This document shows, piece by piece, positions 10,843-17,424 of a stretch of DNA of 32,866 nt. Position 1 is the stretch's first letter; every line of letters starts with the position of its first letter. Source of the DNA: Prevotellaceae bacterium (GTDB lineage: Bacteria; Bacteroidota; Bacteroidia; Bacteroidales; Paludibacteraceae). The stretch is from positions 1-32,866 of the forward strand of contig JAISKN010000290.1 of assembly GCA_031260925.1 (NCBI GenBank), in the 5' to 3' direction. The position numbers and the translations under genes were made by a program. The notes beneath the pieces were generated by a model that saw only the letters and a program-made list of their open reading frames with translations, made no database searches and was not told the DNA's origin.

Positions 10843-10914
10843 CGTCATTGCGAGAAAATGCGCAACTCAAATACTGTAAATATTCACTTCCAAATTGCAT
10901 TTTCGAAGCAATCG
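10843..10914. repeat. Palindromic element P1, family B (GTCATTGCGAG...CGAAGCAATC), imperfect arms
   Basis: gtcattgcgagaaaatgc ... gcattttcgaagcaatcg. Confidence 0.8.
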
Positions 10915-10935
10915 GAAAAGTGTAGATTTTTATTT

Positions 10936-11229
10936 TTAAAGTAACCGTTCAAATAAATCTTCCCAAGTAGGATTTTGTGTTTCTATCAATTTAATTTTTG
11001 TCGCTCTATTTCCACCTTTAATTCTTTTTTCTTCTGCAATAGCAAATTCAATACGTGTAAAAGAATAAAAATATACCAATAGATGACAGTTGTATTTTGC
11101 TGTAAATGAATTTGAATGAAAATTTTGTTTATGTTCCAATACTCTCTTTTTCAGGTTGCTTGTTACACCTGTGTATAATACTCCATTTTTTTTATTTGTC
11201 ATTATGTAGACACAACCGCCATATTCCAT
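10936..11229 (-). CDS. Small GIY-YIG (URI-type) endonuclease
   Basis: 97 aa; GCVYIMTNKKNGVLYTGVTSNLKKRVLEHK, typical GIY-YIG core. Confidence 0.9.
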   Translation of the reverse strand: MEYGGCVYIMTNKKNGVLYTGVTSNLKKRVLEHKQNFHSNSFTAKYNCHLLVYFYSFTRIEFAIAEEKRIKGGNRATKIKLIETQNPTWEDLFERLL

Positions 11230-11259
11230 ATTTTTTTTATTTTCATTGTTTCTGTTTTG

Positions 11260-11330
11260 CGATTGCTTCAGCCCGCACTATGTTTGTTATTATTGACAAT
11301 GTTAGTCCTGCGCGGGCTTCGCAATGACGT
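11260..11330. repeat. Palindromic element P2, family B variant
   Basis: cgattgcttcagcccgc ... gcgggcttcgcaatgacgt. Confidence 0.75.
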
Positions 11331-11337
11331 ACATTTT

Positions 11338-11373
11338 AAAAAAGCGAAGCGTTGTTAGCACTTCGCTTTTTTC
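11338..11373 (-). terminator. Rho-independent terminator downstream of the 258 aa ORF
   Basis: aaaaaagcgaag-cgttgttagca-cttcgctttttt; GCGAAG/CTTCGC stem followed by a T run on the minus strand. Confidence 0.75.
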
Positions 11374-11395
11374 TAAATGATTAACTGCAACGCTA

Positions 11396-12172
11396 TTAAC
11401 GTACATTCAACATTGTTTTAGCCACGCCTCTTGTTCCGTTTTTGAGGAAAGGAACTGCGATGAACATACCTTCAATTTGGTCAGCATCGGTAACATTAAG
11501 TTTCAACCCTTGCAAGTTGTAGAACTCAAAGTATTCAATGTTTTCTGTGTCAGCAAAAATATCTTCTAAACCTGCTGGAAGTTCAGACGGACGTGCAATT
11601 CCAGGAACTGCATATTCGCCTTCAAGTCCTTCATAACCGCCTGGCATTGCAGGAGCATCTGCGCCTGCAGCAATAGCAACAGCAAGATTGCCGTAACCAT
11701 AAACGTTGTACTCCCAAGTACCGTTGCCATCAACTCCACCTTGACCAATTTGGAAGTGGATATACTTGTTGTCATTGTTCAAAGTGCTGAAATTAATGTC
11801 GGGCATAAGTTGCTTAAATACAATAGCAATAGCATACACATTAGATGTGCCTTGTCTTTCCAAACGGAAAGAATGTTTGTTAACCGTTTCGCTAATTGCA
11901 GAACGAACATCTTGCAATGCCAAAGTATTACCTGGAGTTTCTGCAAGCCAAGATAGAACTTGAGCGTTAGTTACTTTGATAGCAAAAATGAACATCTGAT
12001 TTACAGCGGGTTCTTCAGCAATCCAAGTGCCTGTTTCCAAGTCGTAATTACCAACTTCACCTACAGGATTACCTGTACCGCCAGTTGCAGCACTGCCTTC
12101 AGAAAAGCCTAATTGTGCGTTAGCACTTACTGCCATTACAGCAGCAACAAAAAGAAAAGTAAATTTTTTCAT
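11396..12172 (-). CDS. Hypothetical secreted protein
   Basis: 258 aa; signal peptide MKKFTFLFVAAVMAVSANAQ; no recognised domain. Confidence 0.75.
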   Translation of the reverse strand: MKKFTFLFVAAVMAVSANAQLGFSEGSAATGGTGNPVGEVGNYDLETGTWIAEEPAVNQMFIFAIKVTNAQVLSWLAETPGNTLALQDVRSAISETVNKHSFRLERQGTSNVYAIAIVFKQLMPDINFSTLNNDNKYIHFQIGQGGVDGNGTWEYNVYGYGNLAVAIAAGADAPAMPGGYEGLEGEYAVPGIARPSELPAGLEDIFADTENIEYFEFYNLQGLKLNVTDADQIEGMFIAVPFLKNGTRGVAKTMLNVR

Positions 12173-12533
12173 AGTAAAAAAATGTTTTTAAGATGTAAAT
12201 AAATTATTAAAAATTGTAGTGCAAAATTACGGAAAAGCGTTTTTTAAATAATATAACAAAAATTTCAATATAGAAAAAAAAGGGTATTTTGATAATAAAT
12301 ATATTGATAATCAGAATTTTAGGTAAGCAAAAAATATGAAATAGTATTTAGAAAAATCAATATAAAGGTCAAAAACTAACAATAAAAACAGACTAAACAA
12401 ATGCTGTAATTCAAAGTCGAATTGTAAATAATATAAAATTATTTAGTCCTAAAAAATAGTTATCAGTTAATTTTTTATAATAACCTGCGTTTTCTTATCT
12501 GCGAAAATCTGTCTAATCCGCGTTATCTGCGTG

Positions 12534-13301
12534 CTAAACCGTAAATCTCTGTTTTACAGCCTCATACACTACAATTCCAGCAGCAACAGAAACGTTGAGA
12601 GATTGAATTTTGCCCAAAATCGGAATGGAAACTTTGCTGTCGGCAAGTTTTAAGATTTCGGGTGAAATACCAATGTCTTCCGCACCCAAAACCAATGCCA
12701 ACGGCGAGTTGTAACTCTCTTTGGTGTAATTCTTGTTGGCTTTTTCGCTCACGCAAATAATTTCTAACCCGCTGTCTTTGAGAAACTTAACAGTTTTTTC
12801 CAAATTTTCCGTTCTGCAAACAGGCAAAATATGGAGTGCGCCCGCCGAAGTTTTTACCGCATCGGCGTTTGCTGCTGCCGACTTGTGCGCAGGCACAATA
12901 AGCGCATCAACACCTGCACATTCGCAGGTGCGGGCAATCGCGCCGAAGTTGCGCACGTCTGTAACGCTGTCCAGCACAACCACAAAAGGCGTTTTACCTT
13001 CCTCGTAAAGCGTTGGGATTATGCTTGTTACGTCTTGATAGGTGATTGGCGAGATAAACGCCACAACGCCCTGATGATTTTTGTCTGTGAGCCGATTGAG
13101 TTTTTCGAGCGGCACGCGCTGCACAGGAATTTCACACAAACGAATTTTCTCGTAGAGTTCCTTCGCCAAACTTCCGCCCAACTCTCTGCGAATGAAAATT
13201 TTTTCAATATCTTTGCCTGCCTCCACCGCCTCAATCACAGCGTGCAGTCCAAAAATCATATTTTTTTCTTTAATTCTTTTTTCTCTGGTATTTTTTTCCA
13301 T
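12534..13301 (-). CDS. rlmB: TrmH/SpoU-family 23S rRNA (guanosine-2'-O)-methyltransferase RlmB
   Basis: 255 aa; GLHAVIEAVEAG, VVVLDSVTDVRNFGAIARTCECAGVDALIVP, LVLGAEDIGISPEILKLAD..VSIPILGKIQSLNVSVAAGIVVYEAV. Confidence 0.93.
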   Translation of the reverse strand: MEKNTREKRIKEKNMIFGLHAVIEAVEAGKDIEKIFIRRELGGSLAKELYEKIRLCEIPVQRVPLEKLNRLTDKNHQGVVAFISPITYQDVTSIIPTLYEEGKTPFVVVLDSVTDVRNFGAIARTCECAGVDALIVPAHKSAAANADAVKTSAGALHILPVCRTENLEKTVKFLKDSGLEIICVSEKANKNYTKESYNSPLALVLGAEDIGISPEILKLADSKVSIPILGKIQSLNVSVAAGIVVYEAVKQRFTV

Positions 13302-13331
13302 AAAATATTTTTTTGCAAAGTTACAATTTTT

Positions 13332-13541
13332 TTAGCCACGAATACACGAATATGCACGAATATTTTTTTTGTGTTAATTTGTGTATTCGCGGCTAAATTG
13401 CAAAGAGCGCAGAAAATAGAAAAAACCTGTCATTCCCGCGAAGGCGGGAATCTCCTTACTGTAATTTACAAATGGGATTCCCGCCTTCGCGGGAATGACA
13501 CCTGTTTTTTTGTGTTAATTCGTGTATTCGTGGCTAAATAT
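13332..13541. repeat. Composite intergenic repeat: (TTTTTTTGTGTTAATTYGTGTATTCGYGGCTAAA) direct copies flanking palindromic element P3
   Basis: Left copy about 13363-13397, right copy about 13504-13538, plus an inverted gccacgaatacacgaat copy at about 13335. Confidence 0.7.
13426..13503. repeat. Palindromic element P3, family A (GTCATTCCCGCGAAGGCGGGAATC / inverse)
   Basis: gtcattcccgcgaaggcgggaatc tccttactgtaatttacaaatgg gattcccgccttcgcgggaatgac. Confidence 0.95.
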
Positions 13542-14426
13542 TTTCTTAAAACCTGCACGTTTCAACGGCGAATTTTTGAAAAAGCGGTCAAATTTTCCGC
13601 GCGTAATTGTCTGCCAATCAAAATTATAAAATTCTTCTTGCGGGGAAAATTCAGGCGTTTTGTGCGGCGGCGAAGTTTTGTTGTAGGGACAAACATCGTT
13701 GCAGGTGTCGCAGCCGAAAAGGCGGTTGCCGAGCAGGGGTTTAAATTCGGCGGGAATTTCGCTGCGATGTTCGATTGTCAGGTACGACAGGCAACGGCGC
13801 GCATCAACAATTTTCGGGGAAATAATTGCTTTTGTCGGGCAGTTTTTTATGCAGTTTTCGCATTTATTGCAGTGATTTTCAGCAGGTTGCGAATATTCAA
13901 GTTCAATATCTAAAAAAAGTTCGCCGATAAAACAAAATGAGCCGAATTTTCGGTTAATCAGCATAGAATTTTTGCCTATCCAGCCCAAACCTGCCTTTTG
14001 CGCCAAAGCGCGCTCCAAAACGGGCGCGGAATCTACAAAGGCAATCCCATTGCAAGTTACAATTTCGGAGTTTATCTTTTCTAAAAGTTGATTTAATTTT
14101 TGCTTTATAACAAAGTGATAATCAACGCCGTAAGCATATTTTGCAATTTGCGGAACATTTTTTTCTAAAACTTTTTCAGGCTTGTAATTGAGCAAAACCA
14201 CCACCACCGATTTTGCGTTTTCAACTAACTTTTTTGGCGCAATTCTTTTATCAAAATAATTTTCCATATAACTCATTTCGCCGTTGTAAGATTTTGACAG
14301 CCAATCTCTTAAAAACTTTTCATCAGCAAAAAGCGGATCTGTATCTGCAAAACCGCAATCATCAAAGCCAAGTTTGAGGGCAAGGTCTTTTATTTGTTCA
14401 GTTGTAAGTTGCAAATCGTAAGTCAT
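13515..14426 (-). CDS. queG: Epoxyqueuosine reductase QueG
   Basis: MSYMENYFDKRIAPKKLVENAKSVVVVLLNY; ferredoxin-like CNKCENCIKNCPTKAI and LFGCDTCNDVCPYNK; ATG at 14426 preferred because the upstream extension is translated intergenic repeat. Confidence 0.92.
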   Translation of the reverse strand: MTYDLQLTTEQIKDLALKLGFDDCGFADTDPLFADEKFLRDWLSKSYNGEMSYMENYFDKRIAPKKLVENAKSVVVVLLNYKPEKVLEKNVPQIAKYAYGVDYHFVIKQKLNQLLEKINSEIVTCNGIAFVDSAPVLERALAQKAGLGWIGKNSMLINRKFGSFCFIGELFLDIELEYSQPAENHCNKCENCIKNCPTKAIISPKIVDARRCLSYLTIEHRSEIPAEFKPLLGNRLFGCDTCNDVCPYNKTSPPHKTPEFSPQEEFYNFDWQTITRGKFDRFFKNSPLKRAGFKKIFSHEYTN

Positions 14427-14570
14427 TGATTGATAATTAAGTAATGTAAAATAATTAATGTTATATTTTCTTTGCGGCTTTCCGACTTTGCGCCTTTGCG
14501 TTAAGAAATGTGTTTTTTGAACGCAAAGGCACAAAGACGCAAAGTATTACATTGATAATTTTTTTGCACT

Positions 14571-14614
14571 TAACAAGTATGTTAGTAACAACATTGTTAC
14601 TAACATACTTGTTA
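14571..14614. repeat. Perfect 44 bp palindrome (21 bp arms, 2 bp centre)
   Basis: taacaagtatgttagtaacaa-ca-ttgttactaacatacttgtta. Confidence 0.95.
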
Positions 14615-14659
14615 CATTTGTAATTATCTGATTGTAAGCACTTTATATTGCTTTTTCTT

Positions 14660-15130
14660 TCAGTTTTTCCAATTCAAAAACGGATTTTCGCTAATAAATG
14701 AATTGTAATATCGAATGTCCGCCGTAACTTCTTCGCCGATAAAAGGCGGGATTGCGAAAGTTTCGTCTTGGGTTTCAAGTTCGATTTCGGCGATAATTAA
14801 GCCCTCGTTTTCGTTGTTGAATACGTCAATTTCCCACTTTTTGCCTTTGTGCAGCAGGTCAAAGCGCGTTTTTGAAATAATCGGTTGCCGACACATTTCG
14901 GCGAGCATTGTTTGAGCATCGGCAAGCGGAATCTCATACTCGAACTCGTGGCGGGCAAAGCCGACAGAAGCAGTTTTGAGCGTCAAAAAAGCCTGCTGGT
15001 CTTTAATCCGTACCCTGACAACCCTGTTTTTATCGGCACAAATATAACCTTGCCTGATTTTGTGCGGCACGCCGTATTTCACAAAATCAAGGTTTTTTAC
15101 TAAAAATTTTCGTTCAATTTCTGTTGCCAT
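14660..15130 (-). CDS. CYTH domain protein (adenylate cyclase/thiamine-triphosphatase fold)
   Basis: 156 aa; MATEIERKFLVKNLDFVKY..IRQGYICADKNRVVRVRI. Confidence 0.92.
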   Translation of the reverse strand: MATEIERKFLVKNLDFVKYGVPHKIRQGYICADKNRVVRVRIKDQQAFLTLKTASVGFARHEFEYEIPLADAQTMLAEMCRQPIISKTRFDLLHKGKKWEIDVFNNENEGLIIAEIELETQDETFAIPPFIGEEVTADIRYYNSFISENPFLNWKN

Positions 15131-15140
15131 AATGTTTGTT

Positions 15141-15439
15141 AATTCAAAGATTTAAAAATTCAAAGTAAGATTTTTTCGGTTGATAATTTTTTGAGGTGCT
15201 ATTAGTTTTTAAAAATTATCAAGATAATAGAAAAACAATAAAAAACAGAATATAAAATAAAGAAACCTGTCATTCCCGCGCAGGCGGGAATCTCCTTACT
15301 GCAATGTGCCAATGGGATTCCCGCCTGCGCGGGAATGACACCTATTTTTTTAGTTATTGCCAAAATTTATTTTCATAGCACCTCAAAAAAATTATTAACC
15401 GATTTTTTTTCAAGAATTGAATTTTTAAATCTTTGAATT
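15141..15439. repeat. About 300 bp nested inverted repeat, approx. 61-65 bp imperfect outer arms enclosing palindromic element P4
   Basis: Left arm 15141-15202 aattcaaagatttaaaaattc...gattttttcggttgataattttttgaggtgctat; right arm 15375-15439 is its imperfect reverse complement. Confidence 0.85.
15266..15343. repeat. Palindromic element P4, family A
   Basis: gtcattcccgcgcaggcgggaatc tccttactgcaatgtgccaatgg gattcccgcctgcgcgggaatgac. Confidence 0.95.
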
Positions 15440-15453
15440 TTTGAATTTTGTAT

Positions 15454-15990
15454 TCACGCAATCAACGCCTCCGCCACTTCATCGGTTTTTTCCTGTCCGA
15501 GCAGCGTGAGGACTATCTCCAACGCGAACTGTTTGGTGCAGCCCGGACCTTTGCCTGTGATGATATTTTCGGACTTAACTACCCGTTTATCAACCACTTG
15601 CGCGCCTGTCAAATATTTTTCAAAACTTGGGTAACAGGTTACGGTTTTGCCTTCGAGAATGCCGAGTTTGCCCAAAACAGTGGGTGCGGCGCAAATCGCA
15701 GCAATTTTTTTGCCCTCATTATTGTGCTTTATCAGCAAATTATTCAAGCCTTCAAACTCGCACAGACGAATTGTCCCGCCGGGAAGAATTAAAATTTCGG
15801 CATCGGAATAATCGTTATCGGCGAACAGCGTGTCAGCCTTAACTATCACATTATGAGAGCCTTTCACCTCTAAAACATTTTCCATCGAAACGGAAATAAC
15901 GTTCAATTCCGCCCGCCGAAGAATATCAATCGTTTCAATGGCTTCGATTTCTTCAAAGCCGTTTGTTAGGAATAAATAACATTTTTTCAT
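15454..15990 (-). CDS. DJ-1/PfpI family protein
   Basis: 178 aa; LTNGFEEIEAIETIDILRRAELNVISVS; nucleophile elbow IAAICAAPTVLGKLGILEGK. Confidence 0.92.
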   Translation of the reverse strand: MKKCYLFLTNGFEEIEAIETIDILRRAELNVISVSMENVLEVKGSHNVIVKADTLFADNDYSDAEILILPGGTIRLCEFEGLNNLLIKHNNEGKKIAAICAAPTVLGKLGILEGKTVTCYPSFEKYLTGAQVVDKRVVKSENIITGKGPGCTKQFALEIVLTLLGQEKTDEVAEALIA

Positions 15991-16084
15991 TGTTTATATT
16001 TTTTATTTTCTATGCCAGATAAATATATTTTTACCACAAAATTCGCGAAGAATACACAGAGAAATTTTATAATTAAAATTTGTG

Positions 16085-16492
16085 TTAATTTGTGTAATCT
16101 GTGGACTTTTTAATTATATTTTCTATTTTTTTACCAAAACAAAGTACAACCAAAATTGCCAAAATTCCGCCTAAAAAATCTGACAGTAAATCAAGCCATT
16201 CTGCTGTGCGGTAGGGCAAAAAACCTTGAATAATCTCAATCGCCAAGCCAAATAAAAACGGAAACAGCACAAACATTAGCAGTTTGTTTTTCCACAATGC
16301 AAAGGTTTTGTTTTTGAGAAAATAATCAAGAAACATTGCCGCCCCGATGCCAAAATACATCAAAATATGCACGATTTTATCAATGTTCGGTATAGCACTT
16401 TTGGGCAGTGAGTTGCCCGACATTACCGATAAAATCAGCACCACCAAGCAGGCAACCGCTGTGAATTTATTTTTGATTAAAAAACTTTTCAA
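16085..16492 (-). CDS. VanZ-like family membrane protein
   Basis: 135 aa; LPKSAIPNIDKIVHILMYFGIGAAMFLDY..FGLAIEIIQGFLPYRTAEWLDLLSDFLGG. Confidence 0.85.
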   Translation of the reverse strand: MKSFLIKNKFTAVACLVVLILSVMSGNSLPKSAIPNIDKIVHILMYFGIGAAMFLDYFLKNKTFALWKNKLLMFVLFPFLFGLAIEIIQGFLPYRTAEWLDLLSDFLGGILAILVVLCFGKKIENIIKKSTDYTN

Positions 16493-16493
16493 T

Positions 16494-17369
16494 TTAATAA
16501 TATTTAATTTCTTTGTCGTAAATGCTTGATAACAAGTTATTTGCTAAACGGCTTGCACCGAAACGGAACAAATTTGAATTTAGCCACTCTTCGCCCAAAA
16601 TTTCTTTTACAACTGTATAAAATTCCACCGCCTCTTTGGTTGCGGCAACGCCGCCCGCTGGTTTGAAACCGATTTTGATGCCGTTTTTCTGGTGAAACTC
16701 CTTAATCGTCTGGCACATCACAAACGCCGCCTCCAATGTGGCGGCAGGCTCGCTTTTGCCTGTCGAGGTTTTGATAAAGTCCGCGCCAGCAGCAATGGCG
16801 ATAATAGAGGCTTTTTTGATGTCGGCGCAGGTCGGCAGCGCGCCGCTTTCGAGTATCACTTTGAGGTGCGCATTACGGCAGGCGGCTTTGATTTCTTCGA
16901 GTTCGTCTAAAACTTCGATGTAGTTGCCGCTGAGGAATTTGCCGAGCGAAATCACAACGTCAATCTCGTCTGCACCTGCCAATGCGGTAAGCGCAACTTC
17001 GGCAATTTTCGCCTCGATAAACGTTTGCGAAGATGGGAAACAAGCCGAAACGGCAGCAATCCTCGTGTTGCCTGTCAGCGTTTTGCGCGCAATCGGCACA
17101 AGCGCAGGATAAACGCAAACCGCAGGCACATTTTGAGTGTCAAAATGCTGCGGGAAATCATTGACTTTCGTCATCATTTTCTCAATTTTTTCCTCTGTAT
17201 CGGTTGCGTTGAGCGAAGTTAAATCAATGAGCGACAAACACTTACGATAAACTTCCTTTGTGTTGTTCGCCTCAAAATTTTTTGCCAAAATTTCTTTCAC
17301 CGAATTTTTTACACTTTCATCGGTAAAATTAAAATCATATTGGTTAAATAATTCTTCGATATTTTTCAT
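16494..17369 (-). CDS. deoC: Deoxyribose-phosphate aldolase
   Basis: TRIAAVSACFPSSQTFIEAKIAEVALTALAGADEIDVVISLGKFLSG, AGADFIKTSTGKSEPAATLEAAFVM, GIKIGFKPAGGVA; start at MKNIEELF preferred. Confidence 0.93.
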   Translation of the reverse strand: MKNIEELFNQYDFNFTDESVKNSVKEILAKNFEANNTKEVYRKCLSLIDLTSLNATDTEEKIEKMMTKVNDFPQHFDTQNVPAVCVYPALVPIARKTLTGNTRIAAVSACFPSSQTFIEAKIAEVALTALAGADEIDVVISLGKFLSGNYIEVLDELEEIKAACRNAHLKVILESGALPTCADIKKASIIAIAAGADFIKTSTGKSEPAATLEAAFVMCQTIKEFHQKNGIKIGFKPAGGVAATKEAVEFYTVVKEILGEEWLNSNLFRFGASRLANNLLSSIYDKEIKYY

Positions 17370-17424
17370 AATAAACTTTTTTTGTGCAAAATTACACATT
17401 TTTTTTAAATTACAGAAAAAATAG

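Noticed and set aside
10936-11229. Homing endonuclease in an intron
   Set aside because: No split host gene or intron-like boundaries on either side; the gene is intergenic and flanked by palindromes.
13426-13503. Simple bidirectional terminator interpretation of family A palindromes
   Set aside because: Although hairpins with nearby T runs could terminate transcription, the loop sequence and flanks are conserved between copies, which points to a dispersed element rather than independent terminators.
12831-13913. 360 aa plus-strand ORF
   Set aside because: Antisense to rlmB and queG and reads through palindromic element P3 (CHSREGGNLL...RLRGNDT); no signal peptide or domain. The opposite-strand genes are well supported, so this is a spurious shadow ORF.
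14427-14534. N-terminal extension of QueG (MCLCVQKTHFLTQRRKVGKPQRK...)
   Set aside because: Translation of an intergenic ctttgcgcctttgcgtt-type repeat; the QueG-like sequence starts after the ATG at 14426.
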